Positions 13,882 through 22,400 of a stretch of DNA of 34,830 nucleotides are shown piece after piece. The translations under genes were made by a program, and so were the position numbers. The notes beneath the pieces are model-generated. The model saw nothing but the letters and a program-made list of their open reading frames with translations. It was not told where the DNA came from and searched no databases. Numbering within the stretch: the first letter of the stretch is position 1; the number at the start of each line of letters is the position of its first letter. Origin of the DNA: an uncultured bacterium (GTDB lineage Bacteria > Babelota > Babeliae > Babelales > CAIQNR01); NCBI GenBank assembly GCA_903873255.1, contig CAIQNR010000017.1:1-34830 (forward strand). Reading direction: 5' to 3'.

Positions 13882-15228
13882 ATGAATTATAAAAAATTAG
13901 TGTTACTTGTCGTTATGGCAAGCGTGAGTTGTGTACAAAGTGCTGATAATACTGATGTTGTCAGTGCAGCTGGAGAGCGCAATTTACAGCTTTTTGCGTT
14001 GCAGCAAAGTCAAAGCCAAAATTCTGGAGCAGTTGATGTTTCAGAAAATGCTTTTTTACAGTTTTTAAATAGCTTACGAGATAAGAAAACAAAAGAAGAT
14101 GCAAAAACTGAGCTTGAACAAGTAATAGTGGATTCTTGTTATACATTTAAAATTAAAAGTGCTGATGGAGACTATCTACTCAGTGAAGTGGATAATTTAA
14201 GGTCTCTTAAATCATATCATCAATTTAAAAAAAAATCAGCAACTCTTAAAGGACGTACTCTAGATGAAGAAAGTAAGAATGGTGAAAATTATACAAAACT
14301 GCAAAATGCTTTGGGTAAGCATCAATATGAAAAAAATGAATTTGTAATTCCTCAACCTATAATGCAAAGCAATGGTCCAATCGTAAATTGTTCATTGGCA
14401 TATGATGAAGGTTTTTCAGCACAAGTTGGAGTGCAGTGGCCGATAATTGCAACTTTTATGGAGTATTTAAAAAAGCATGAAGATAAAGTTACTGAGGCCA
14501 TGAGTTCACTTTCAGGGGTATTAGTACCTCAAGCAATGCTGCATTGGAATGAACAAGGGGGTCTTTCTTATGGAGTATCAGTACTAGGCAGTTGTGCTGT
14601 ATCAGATTCTTCGCAAGAAATTGCAAGTGTAAATGTTGTTGGCACTATAAATCCAGGTGGGGGGTGTTTGCAAGGATCAATTGACGCTGCGAGTGAACAA
14701 AAAGGTATACATTGTTCGCTAAGTGGAGTTGTTTCGCAAGACTACGTAGAGGCTTCTCTTTCTAGTGGGTTCGAAAAACGTATAGATGTTAAAGGAGCTA
14801 TTATTACGGGAAAAGTAATGGCATCACTTCCTCTTTATACAACTTATGGGGTGCTAGATGAATATGGAAAAAGAATGTTTACTCTAGATGCTAAAGTAAA
14901 GAGCGAGTTAGGGCCTTTAAGTGGTTCTGTTAATAGCGGTTATTCACAAAATGGATTACAAGTTGATGTTGGTGGGAGTGTATCTTATGAAAGAGCAGAC
15001 TTATCTAATTCATCTATATCCATTGATCAAATGGCAGCATCAGCTGCGGCAACAGTTTATGATGATACAAATTCTAATAAAGAGCCATTTAGATTAGATC
15101 TACATCCAGAACAAACGAATCTTATTTTAGCTTTTACAAGGGGTCAATTAACGAGAGCTCATGAAATCAATATTGATGGAAATGTTAAACATAGGGTTAT
15201 TTTTACTGCAAGACGTACCCCAAAATAA
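13882..15228 (+). CDS. Secreted protein of unknown function, 448 aa
   Basis: Not recognised. The signal peptide is residues 1-20 (LVLLVVMASVSCVQS, cleavage before ADNTD). Residues 30-155 are polar and partly helical (NAFLQFLNSLRDKKTKEDAKTE). From about residue 165 to 385 the sequence is dominated by alternating polar/hydrophobic strands rich in Gly, Ser and Val (SGSVNSGYSQNGLQVDVG), with scattered cysteines. This resembles a beta-barrel or beta-helix wall; however, no C-terminal aromatic signature of outer-membrane barrels is evident (it ends TARRTPK). The ribosome site GGAG is about 11 bases before ATG. It has its own promoter and no visible partner. A surface or secreted beta-rich protein is the most that can be said. 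Confidence 0.8.
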   Translation: MNYKKLVLLVVMASVSCVQSADNTDVVSAAGERNLQLFALQQSQSQNSGAVDVSENAFLQFLNSLRDKKTKEDAKTELEQVIVDSCYTFKIKSADGDYLLSEVDNLRSLKSYHQFKKKSATLKGRTLDEESKNGENYTKLQNALGKHQYEKNEFVIPQPIMQSNGPIVNCSLAYDEGFSAQVGVQWPIIATFMEYLKKHEDKVTEAMSSLSGVLVPQAMLHWNEQGGLSYGVSVLGSCAVSDSSQEIASVNVVGTINPGGGCLQGSIDAASEQKGIHCSLSGVVSQDYVEASLSSGFEKRIDVKGAIITGKVMASLPLYTTYGVLDEYGKRMFTLDAKVKSELGPLSGSVNSGYSQNGLQVDVGGSVSYERADLSNSSISIDQMAASAAATVYDDTNSNKEPFRLDLHPEQTNLILAFTRGQLTRAHEINIDGNVKHRVIFTARRTPK

Positions 15229-15281
15229 ACATTAGATAATGATGATGTTATGAGCAATAATGCGCCTAAATTATCAAGCAC

Positions 15282-15524
15282 TTAAAATTTATATTTATGT
15301 TTTGGGCTTCGTTTTTTGTAATGTCTGCAGGTGATACATTTACCTGCTTTAGTCCATTGGCCATTGCAAGAGCATAAACATTCACCATAACCGTCAAAAG
15401 TTAAATCTTGTTTAGTGTTAGTACGACGAACACCATGTTTGTCTTTAAAGTGGATACCAACACAATCTTCTCTGCTTTGAAGTGTAATAAAGGGTAGTAA
15501 AGCGATCAGTATGAATATTTTCAT
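15282..15524 (-). CDS. Small secreted Cys-rich protein, 80 aa
   Basis: Not recognised. The signal peptide is about residues 1-17 (IFILIALLPFITLQS). The mature chain of about 63 residues has six cysteines: C21 and then C49-x-C51-x-C53-x9-C63-x2-C66. This spacing could bind zinc or form disulfides in the periplasm. The C-terminus is strongly basic (HYKKRSPKHKYKF). The start codon overlaps the stop of the 15521 gene by four bases (ATGA), so the two are translationally coupled in one operon. A secreted effector or metal-binding peptide is possible; nothing in the sequence decides this. Confidence 0.75.
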   Translation of the reverse strand: MKIFILIALLPFITLQSREDCVGIHFKDKHGVRRTNTKQDLTFDGYGECLCSCNGQWTKAGKCITCRHYKKRSPKHKYKF

Positions 15525-15742
15525 GAGTTGACCTTTGCTTTTTTATTGTGTTGAGCGTGGAGAGCTTGCCGTATTAATGCTTTTTTTTCTGGGGTGCTTT
15601 TTTCACAAGTACCTGTTTTGTAAGAACGTTGATGTTGCACCACTGATTGAGCTTGAGGATTTTTTTTGATTTGATGCAAAATGGTTGGACATAAAAAACA
15701 AACTTGAAGTATCACTTTTAGTACACGTATATTTTTCTTCAT
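15521..15742 (-). CDS. Small exported basic protein, 73 aa
   Basis: Not recognised. The ribosome site AAAAGGGGAA lies about five bases before ATG. Residues 1-23 form a weak signal peptide or anchor (VLKVILQVCFLCPTILHQI). The rest is polar and basic, with Gln, His and Lys, one cysteine at about residue 46 and a helical stretch STPEKKALIRQALHAQHNKK. It overlaps the Cys-rich 15282 gene by four bases, so the two products are probably made together and may work together. Confidence 0.65.
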   Translation of the reverse strand: MKKNIRVLKVILQVCFLCPTILHQIKKNPQAQSVVQHQRSYKTGTCEKSTPEKKALIRQALHAQHNKKAKVNS

Positions 15743-15916
15743 ACATTCCCCTTTTTAGAAGCAATTTCTAGTAATGAGAGTATCATTACTTTTATTCAAA
15801 CTGCAATAATTATATATTAGTTTATTCTTTTTATAGATTTAATTAAGCTTGCAAGATTGTTTTATAGATTGGTGGTGCGGGGATATGAAAAAGTTAGAAA
15901 TAATTTGTTTGATGAG

Positions 15917-15944
15917 ATAAAAAGGACGGGAGCCAAAGGCTCCC
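15917..15944 (-). terminator. Intrinsic terminator after galU
   Basis: On the minus strand, GGGAGCC/GGCTCCC with a 3-base loop is followed by GTCCTTTTTATC. It lies 16 bases past the galU stop. Confidence 0.85.
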
Positions 15945-15960
15945 ATCTTGACGTAGTCAG

Positions 15961-16881
15961 TTATAATGAATTTTGAATAATTTTTGCAGGTTTATACACG
16001 TACGAATTGCTTGTTTCTATGTCTGCTAAAAAGTTTTTAACGTGAGGCGCATAGTAAGGATGTTGTAGTGCCATGCCAATGATTGCTTTAATCCATCCAA
16101 TGGGTGTTCCAATATCGTAGCGGAGACCTTGGATTTTGTAGGCAAAGACTTTTTCATTATTTTGAATCATGTTGGTGATAGCATCTGTTAATTGAATTTC
16201 GCCAGAACCATATGTTTTTACGTGATCAAGAGAAGTAAATATTTTTTGTGACAAGATGTAACGTCCAACAACTGCAAGATTAGAAGGGGCATCTTTTTGT
16301 TGAGGTTTTTCTACAATATGGGAGATCTGAAAGAGATTTGGAGTAATATGTTTTTTTATTTCGATAATTCCATACGAAGAAACGCATTCAATGGGAACTT
16401 CTTGTACAGCAATAACACTTGCTTTTTCTTGACGAGCAATACGAATGAGTTGATCAAGGCCGGGTGATTTGCTTTCTATAATGTCATCAGGTAGCATGAC
16501 GCCGAAATATTCTTTTGGTTGGATCGATTGAGCTGCAAGTGCTACAGCATGTCCGAGTCCTAATTGTTCGGCTTGGCGTATGTAGGTAAATGTTGATGTT
16601 CTGTTGATTTTTTCAAGGGTATGAAGGAGAGCTTCTTTGTTGTTTTCTTTTAGAAAGAGAGAGAGGTCTATATTATCATCAAAATAATCTTCTAATGCTG
16701 TTTTTCCTCTACTGTTAATGATGATATAGTTTTTAACATTTGATAAAAAAGCTTCTTCAATAATATGTTGTATTGCGGGTTTTTCAAGGAGAGGAAGCAT
16801 TTCTTTAGGGACTGATTTAGTTAAAGGAAGGAAGCGGGTGCCTCGTCCGGCAGCTGGTATTACTACTTTGGTTATATCCAT
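15961..16881 (-). CDS. galU: UTP--glucose-1-phosphate uridylyltransferase, 306 aa
   Basis: Makes UDP-glucose from UTP and glucose-1-phosphate for surface polysaccharides and glycolipids. The nucleotide-binding signature is at residues 7-31: VIPAAGRGTRFLPLTKSVPK followed by EMLPLLEKP. IIEEA and the QAEQLGLGHAVALA block at about 102-115 follow, then GVMLPDDII with the metal-binding Asp, and near the C-terminus GLRYDIGTPIGWIKA. The length is normal. The ribosome site AAAGGAG is nine bases before ATG. The gene lies 33 bases after pheS on the same strand, so the two may share a transcript although they are functionally unrelated. UDP-glucose would be a donor for glycosyltransferases such as the one at 7921 (inference). 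Confidence 0.94.
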   Translation of the reverse strand: MDITKVVIPAAGRGTRFLPLTKSVPKEMLPLLEKPAIQHIIEEAFLSNVKNYIIINSRGKTALEDYFDDNIDLSLFLKENNKEALLHTLEKINRTSTFTYIRQAEQLGLGHAVALAAQSIQPKEYFGVMLPDDIIESKSPGLDQLIRIARQEKASVIAVQEVPIECVSSYGIIEIKKHITPNLFQISHIVEKPQQKDAPSNLAVVGRYILSQKIFTSLDHVKTYGSGEIQLTDAITNMIQNNEKVFAYKIQGLRYDIGTPIGWIKAIIGMALQHPYYAPHVKNFLADIETSNSYVYKPAKIIQNSL

Positions 16882-16914
16882 AATAACTACTCCTTTTTGC
16901 TTCTCATTACATAG

Positions 16915-17949
16915 TTAAAACTGTTTTAAAAATTCCTTGTCGTTACTGTGCAAAAGTCTAATGTCATTAATTCCATAGATGAGCATTGCAAGTCTGGTCA
17001 TTCCAAATCCAAAAGCAAAACCACGATATATTTCTGGATTAATACCACCAGCTTTGAGCACATTAGGATGAATAAGCCCTGCTCCACCCATCTCTATCCA
17101 GCCTGTTTTTTTGCAGGTTGAGCATCCAGAGGTGCAAAATGGACAGGTAACGTCAACTTCTATGCCTGGTTCTACAAAAGGAAAATATCCTGGTCGTATG
17201 CGTAGTGAAAGGTCATTGCGATTAAAAATGAGATGAAGCCATGTTTTGAGTGTTCCTAATAAATGGGACATAGAAATATTTTTATCTATCACCAATCCTT
17301 CAAGTTGTTGGAACATAAAATCATGTGATGCATCAGTTGCTTCTTGTCGATAAACACGTCCGGGTGTGATTACTGCAATAGGGAGGTTTCCTTCTTGCAT
17401 GGTATGAATTTGAACGGTAGAGGTATGTGTACGGAGCAGCATACCTGGTACGTCAATCCAAAAAGTATCTTGCATGTCTCGTGCAGGATGGCTTTCAGGG
17501 ATATTAAGTGCTTCGAAATTATAAAATTCGGTTTCAATTTCGGGGCCGTCTGAAATTTTAAATCCAAGCGATGTAAAAATGGCGATGTTTTTTTGTGTCA
17601 GTTGAGTATAAGGATGCAAAGAACCTTTTTTGTGGCCAGTTTTGTAGGCAGTTACATCAAATCCTGCATAATGTTCTTCCTCTTGGCGCAGGGAATCATT
17701 AAAGAGGTTGTTTTTTTTCTGTTGAAAAAGTTCTTCAAGCTCAGTTTTTACTTGATTGGCTAGTGGCCCTAGAGTGCGTTTCTCTTCAATTGAGAGGTCT
17801 TTGAGCACAACCATAAGATCGGCTAGCTTGCCTTTTCTTCCTAAAAGATCAACGCGTATCGTTTCTAAGGTTGTTAGGTTTTGAGCTTGGTTAATCAGTG
17901 TTTTAGCTTGATTTCTTATTTTTTCAAATTCAATTGATACGTTTTTCAT
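16915..17949 (-). CDS. pheS: Phenylalanyl-tRNA synthetase alpha subunit, 344 aa
   Basis: Catalytic subunit of the alpha2-beta2 enzyme that charges tRNA-Phe. The N-terminal coiled coil covers about 1-90, with the family segment LLGRKGKLADLM. Class II motifs follow: LGFKISDGPEIETEFYNFEALNIPESHPARDMQDTFW in parts at about 130-165, RTHTSTVQIHTM, RVYRQEATDASHDFMFQQLEG, and the final GFAFGFGMTRLAMLIYGI with DIRLLHSNDKEFLKQF at the end. Four cysteines form a zinc-knuckle-like insertion C269-x2-C272-x3-C276-x2-C279 before GWIEMGGAG, as in a subset of bacterial PheS. pheT, which usually follows directly, is missing; galU follows instead. No Phe-rich leader peptide is visible upstream. Confidence 0.96.
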   Translation of the reverse strand: MKNVSIEFEKIRNQAKTLINQAQNLTTLETIRVDLLGRKGKLADLMVVLKDLSIEEKRTLGPLANQVKTELEELFQQKKNNLFNDSLRQEEEHYAGFDVTAYKTGHKKGSLHPYTQLTQKNIAIFTSLGFKISDGPEIETEFYNFEALNIPESHPARDMQDTFWIDVPGMLLRTHTSTVQIHTMQEGNLPIAVITPGRVYRQEATDASHDFMFQQLEGLVIDKNISMSHLLGTLKTWLHLIFNRNDLSLRIRPGYFPFVEPGIEVDVTCPFCTSGCSTCKKTGWIEMGGAGLIHPNVLKAGGINPEIYRGFAFGFGMTRLAMLIYGINDIRLLHSNDKEFLKQF

Positions 17950-18118
17950 AATCTTCAGGATTCAATATTTTTATAAGTTAAACTTAGCGTAGATCCTAAC
18001 AAAGGTAAGAATTATTAGCAATCTACATGAACATTCTTATTTTTGAGCTTGGTATAAATTTTTTGTGTAAAGCGTCATTTTTACTTACTACAATAGCGCT
18101 TTTTATAAATTCTATGTG

Positions 18119-18127
18119 TGTTATAAT
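18119..18127 (+). promoter_or_regulatory. Extended -10 promoter of the 18193 gene
   Basis: TGT followed by a perfect TATAAT (18122-18127), an extended -10 element, 65 bases before the chosen start. No good -35 box is present, as is common for extended -10 promoters. Confidence 0.55.
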
Positions 18128-18192
18128 TGGGATTGTCTCTTTAAGATATATGATTGTATAGATATAGGTATAAAAGCATAATGGAGTATCGT

Positions 18193-18735
18193 ATGGTTTT
18201 TAGATTTAAAATATATAGCTTGTTTTTGATTTCATTTGGGGTAGCAATTGCTGCAGAGGGAGCGCAAGAGCAATTTGATGGCTTAATGAGTGAGTTTGCG
18301 GAGGCTTGCCGTAAAGAAGTAAGTCTTAATAAAAAATATTGGGAATCGGATTTTCCGTTGAATGGAGCGAATTCAAGGCTTCCTTTGCTTGCAAGGGAGA
18401 AGGATAAATGTGCAGATAAGGCTAGTGATTTATTTAATGTATTATATGCAAAGTTAAAAAATACTGAAATTAAATTAGAATCTAAAGAAAAATTCCTGTT
18501 AATAGATATTGATTGTAATTGTCAGCTACGTGATATTATGGAAACACATAAAGGAAAATCTAAGAGTAAAGAGTATCAAGCTTTTATGGAAGAAAATAAT
18601 AAGTGGATTGATAAAACAAAACGTGATCTATCTGTGTTAAACTTAATAAAATCTTCTCAAAAGGTTGTTGTATTGCGACCTCTTGTAGGAAGAGATGCAG
18701 ATTCTGGTAAAAGTTGGATGTATGTTGAGAATTAA
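18193..18735 (+). CDS. Secreted protein of unknown function, about 180 aa
   Basis: Not recognised. I chose ATG 18193 because GGAG sits six bases upstream and the product then begins with a proper signal peptide (MVFRFKIYSLFLISFGVAIAA, cleaved before EGAQEQ). In-frame ATGs at 18154 and 18181 would add a polar extension. The mature chain is charged and largely helical, with heptad-like Lys/Glu segments (KLKNTEIKLESKEKFLL) and a short cysteine-containing stretch DIDCNCQLRDIME. The C-terminal part ends in VVVLRPLVGRDADSGKS. It has its own extended -10 promoter and no partner gene. Confidence 0.75.
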   Translation: MVFRFKIYSLFLISFGVAIAAEGAQEQFDGLMSEFAEACRKEVSLNKKYWESDFPLNGANSRLPLLAREKDKCADKASDLFNVLYAKLKNTEIKLESKEKFLLIDIDCNCQLRDIMETHKGKSKSKEYQAFMEENNKWIDKTKRDLSVLNLIKSSQKVVVLRPLVGRDADSGKSWMYVEN

Positions 18736-18785
18736 AAAATAGTTATTTCTCATCTGCTATTATTAGAAATAAATCATAATTTAAT

Positions 18786-18813
18786 TTGACAAAATCGCTC
18801 AGATCGGTACCTT
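18786..18813 (+). promoter_or_regulatory. Candidate promoter of tRNA-Phe
   Basis: A perfect -35 box TTGACA (18786-18791), 16 bases, then a weak -10 TACCTT (18808-18813), about 40 bases before the tRNA. Confidence 0.4.
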
Positions 18814-18854
18814 TATGAGCATAATTACTTGAAATTTTTGATTCAGATTAATGT

Positions 18855-18929
18855 GCCGGGGTAGCTCAGTGGTAGAGCATCTGCCTGAAGAGCAGAGTGT
18901 CGATGGTCCGATTCCGTCTCCCGGCACCA
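18855..18929 (+). tRNA. tRNA-Phe (GAA) with C55 in the T-loop
   Basis: Cloverleaf of 75 bases: acceptor GCCGGGG/TCCCGGC (one G-U pair), discriminator A and encoded CCA. The anticodon stem TCTGC/GCAGA carries loop CTGAAGA, giving anticodon GAA. The T-stem is GATGG/CCGTC. The T-loop reads TCCGATT where nearly all elongator tRNAs have TTCGANT, so position 55, normally the pseudouridine, is C. All other core features (T8, A14, G18-G19, A21, G44, T45) are normal. Confidence 0.93.
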
Positions 18930-19071
18930 TTTTTTTAGCTTCATTCCTTTTTTTCTCTTCTCAAATTTTTATTTTACTTACAAACAACTTCTCATATTTT
19001 AATTCTTATATTATGTTTGGTACTTTATATGGGTATTACAGAACGATAAAAAGGTTAAAAAAGGGGTATGA

Positions 19072-19437
19072 ATGAAGACCGTGTCTCAAAACAGACAAAG
19101 CGTTGCTTGGTTTAGATTGGCAGAATGTGTTGACAGAGGGGAGAAAGAAAAAGCCCTTGCATTCCATAGATTACTTACTCATTCATATAATGACCGTGCA
19201 TTTATTAAAAAATTAGAAGCTGACATTTTAGCATTTTTTCAGGACGTTCAGGCCTTGAATGCATATGAACAAGCCGCTTTGATTTATGAAAAAGAAGGTA
19301 AGTTTTTTGAGGCATCAGTAATTTACGAATATCTTTTTTTGGATAAACCAGAACATCAACCATACAAAGAAAAACTTATTTTTCTTTTCGAGCAACTTGG
19401 TCATACATCAAAAATCACTTTTTATTCAAATATTTGA
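19072..19437 (+). CDS. TPR-like helical repeat protein, 121 aa
   Basis: Small, probably cytoplasmic protein without a signal peptide. The chain is made of helix pairs with TPR-like spacing: AWFRLAECVDRGEKEKALAF at about 12-31, DVQALNAYEQAALIYEKEGK at about 58-77, and FFEASVIYEYLFLDKPEHQP. The pattern A-x3-Y-x3-G-x-[FY]-x2-A in AALIYEKEGKFFEA matches the TPR consensus, so a protein-protein interaction role is likely. The ribosome site GGGG is five bases before ATG. It follows tRNA-Phe, and its stop codon directly abuts the dnaE stop with no base between, so the 3' ends of the two messages must overlap. Partner unknown. Confidence 0.7.
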   Translation: MKTVSQNRQSVAWFRLAECVDRGEKEKALAFHRLLTHSYNDRAFIKKLEADILAFFQDVQALNAYEQAALIYEKEGKFFEASVIYEYLFLDKPEHQPYKEKLIFLFEQLGHTSKITFYSNI

Positions 19438-22400
19438 TTAGAGCGTGATTGTAATAGAACAATTTTTTTCTAATTCTTCTAAATGATGATCTTGTAAACT
19501 GACTTTTTTAGCAGTTCGTATTTTGAGTGTTTTGCCATTTTCCACAAATTGGATAAAGAGTGGCACTTTACCAGCAGGTAAAAAGCTTTTGAGATCAGAA
19601 TTATGAACTTCTTCGGCATTAGTGTAAGCAAGCGTTACGCCGCCAAATGATTTCCATTCTTGGAAAAACAATTCAACTGGCACCATATCATTAACAAGTA
19701 CTTTGCAGCGCGTTGTGCTGGTAAGGTCGATATTTCCTTTAACAACAAATACAGTATAGCTTTCAAGCCATCGCTCTACTTTTTTATACGCAGAAGGAAA
19801 GATAACGAGTTCTGCTTGTGATGTATAATCTTCTATTTGAACAAAGGCCATTTTATCACCTTTTTTGGTGTTGATGGTCCGTTTGCTTTTGATAAGTCCA
19901 AAAAGAGTAACGGTAAAGTCATCAAGAGATTTGACGGTTAAAGATTTCTGAAATGCTTCTTGTACAGGGGAGATGTTGAGTCGTTTTAATTGTTTTTTGT
20001 AACTATCAAGTGGATGTGCGCTTAAATAAAATCCAACAACTTCAAGTTCTTTTTCTAATTTTTCTTTGTCATTCCATGGTTCAAGTGGCTGAAATGCATA
20101 TGCTTCATGTTCATTATTTTTTTTCTTAGGGCTATCAAAAAGTCCCATTTGTCCTGTAGCAAGTGCCTGTTTTTTTTCTATGGCTGTTTCAATAATTGTT
20201 TCGAGCTCTGCAATTTTTTGTGCTCGATGCCCAGGTAGTCCATCAAGTGCACCTGCAAAAATAAGATGTTCAAGAACTCGTTTATTAACTGTACGTAAAT
20301 CAACACGTGTGCATAGATCTAAAATATCAAGAAACGGTTTTTCTGTACGCTTTTCAATAATGTTATGGAGCGCTGTTTGTCCAACGTTTTTAATTCCTTG
20401 AAGTCCAAAAAGAAGTGTACCTTTTTCTACTGTAAAATCGATATGTGATCGATTAATGTCAGGTGCAATAATGGTTAAATCCATACTTTTTGCTTCTTCT
20501 AAATAGAAAGACATTTTTTCAGCATTTTGTGCTTCAAGAGAAAGTAAGCAGGCCATAAATTCTGCGCAATAATTAGCTTTAAGATAGGCGGTTTGATAGG
20601 CGATCATTGCATAAGCAGCAGAGTGGGATTTGTTAAAACCGTATCCTGCAAAGTACGCCATAAGATCAAACAGTTCTTGTGCTTTTTTAGGATCAACGCC
20701 AAGCGATTTCGATTTTTCTACAAAGATTGCTCCTTGTTCTGCCATAACTTCTGCTTTTTTCTTACCCATTGCGCGGCGTAAAATATCAGCTTCCCCTAGT
20801 GAGTATCCGGCTACCGCAGATGCAATTTTTATTACTTGTTCTTGATACACAATAACGCCATAAGTTTCTTCAAGTATGAGTTCAAGCTGAGGAAGAAGGT
20901 AGATAACCTTTTGTCGTCCATGTCTGCGTTCGATAAAATCGTCAACCATTCCTGAACCTAATGGTCCTGGTCGATATAATGCGTTAACCGCAATAATATC
21001 TTCAAACTTGTTTGGTTGTAATTTTCGTAGTACTTCTTTTAGTCCACTTGATTCGAGTTGGAATACACCCGATGTATTTCCGGCACAAATGAGTGCAAAT
21101 GTTTTTGGATCATCCAGAGGAATCATGTCGATATTAATTTTAACGCCATGATTTTTTTCAATCATGCGTACAGCACGGTCAATAAGTGTTAAGTTTTTAA
21201 GTCCTAAAAAGTCCATTTTTAAAAAACCGAGAGCTTCAAGCTCTGTCATTGCATATTGCGCAACAAGATCGGTTGTTTTAGAGGGGATGTAAACGGGTAG
21301 TACATCATCTATTCGTTCAGGAGAAATAACAATTCCTGCAGCATGTTTTGATGCATGACGAGTTAATCCTTCAAGTCGTTCTGCTATATGGAAAATTCGT
21401 GCAACTTCAGGGTTGTTATTGATCATTTCTTGTAATTTTGGCTCTTGTTCTTTTGCTTCTTTAAGAGAAATATTGAGTTGATTTGGAATGAGGTCTGTAA
21501 GACCATTTGCATCTTCAAACGGTACACTTAGAACGCGTGCAATATCTTTAATAACCCCTTTAGCCATCATGGTACCAAAAGTTATAATTTGGCATACATT
21601 GTCATGACCATATTTTTCTTTAACGTATTCAATAACTTTTTCTCGTCCTTCAATACAAAAATCGATATCGATATCGGGCATCGACACACGTTCCGGATTT
21701 AAGAATCGTTCAAAGAGTAAGTTGTATTTAATAGGATCAATGTTAGTAATTTGGAGTGCCCATGCTGCAAGTGAACCTGCTGCAGATCCACGTCCTGGTC
21801 CAACAGGAATTTCGTTTCGCTTTGCCCATTGAATAAAATCACTTACTACTAAAAAATAACCTACATAGCCCATTCTTATAATCAGTTGTACTTCTAGATC
21901 AAGACGTGCTTGATAGTCTGTACGTAGTGATTCATCAATAAAACCATTGGAAAATAATTTATTTAAACCTTCTTGACTCAAATGGCTAAAGAAAGAATCT
22001 TCGGTATATCCTGCAGGAACTTGGAATGTTGGGAAATGTAATTTTCCCATTTCAAATTCAAAGTTACACATGTCAGCAATTTTTCCGGTGTTCCATACAG
22101 CTTCGGGATGCTCACTGAAAATAGAAAGCATTTCTTCTGGTGATCGCATAAAGGCGCGACATTCACCAAATGAGTATCTACTTGGATCATTTAATTTTCC
22201 ATGTGTTTGAATACTGAGCATTACTTCGTGAGCTTCATGGTCATCAAGTGTTGGATAGTGACAATCGCCTGCAGCAACAACATGTAAATCACGTTCTTTT
22301 GCAAGATCAAATATTTTTTGATTTAAAATTTTTTGCTCATCTTGGTCTTCTGGTTGTACTTCTAGGTAAAAACGTTCTTTGCCAAATACACGTAAAAACC

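Noticed and set aside
17950-18153. Phe-rich leader peptide or T-box before pheS
   Set aside because: The short frames there have at most one Phe codon, and no T-box sequence or attenuator hairpin is visible.
18851-19075. Plus-strand frame starting inside tRNA-Phe
   Set aside because: It overlaps the tRNA and has an AT-rich, low-complexity translation with no ribosome site.
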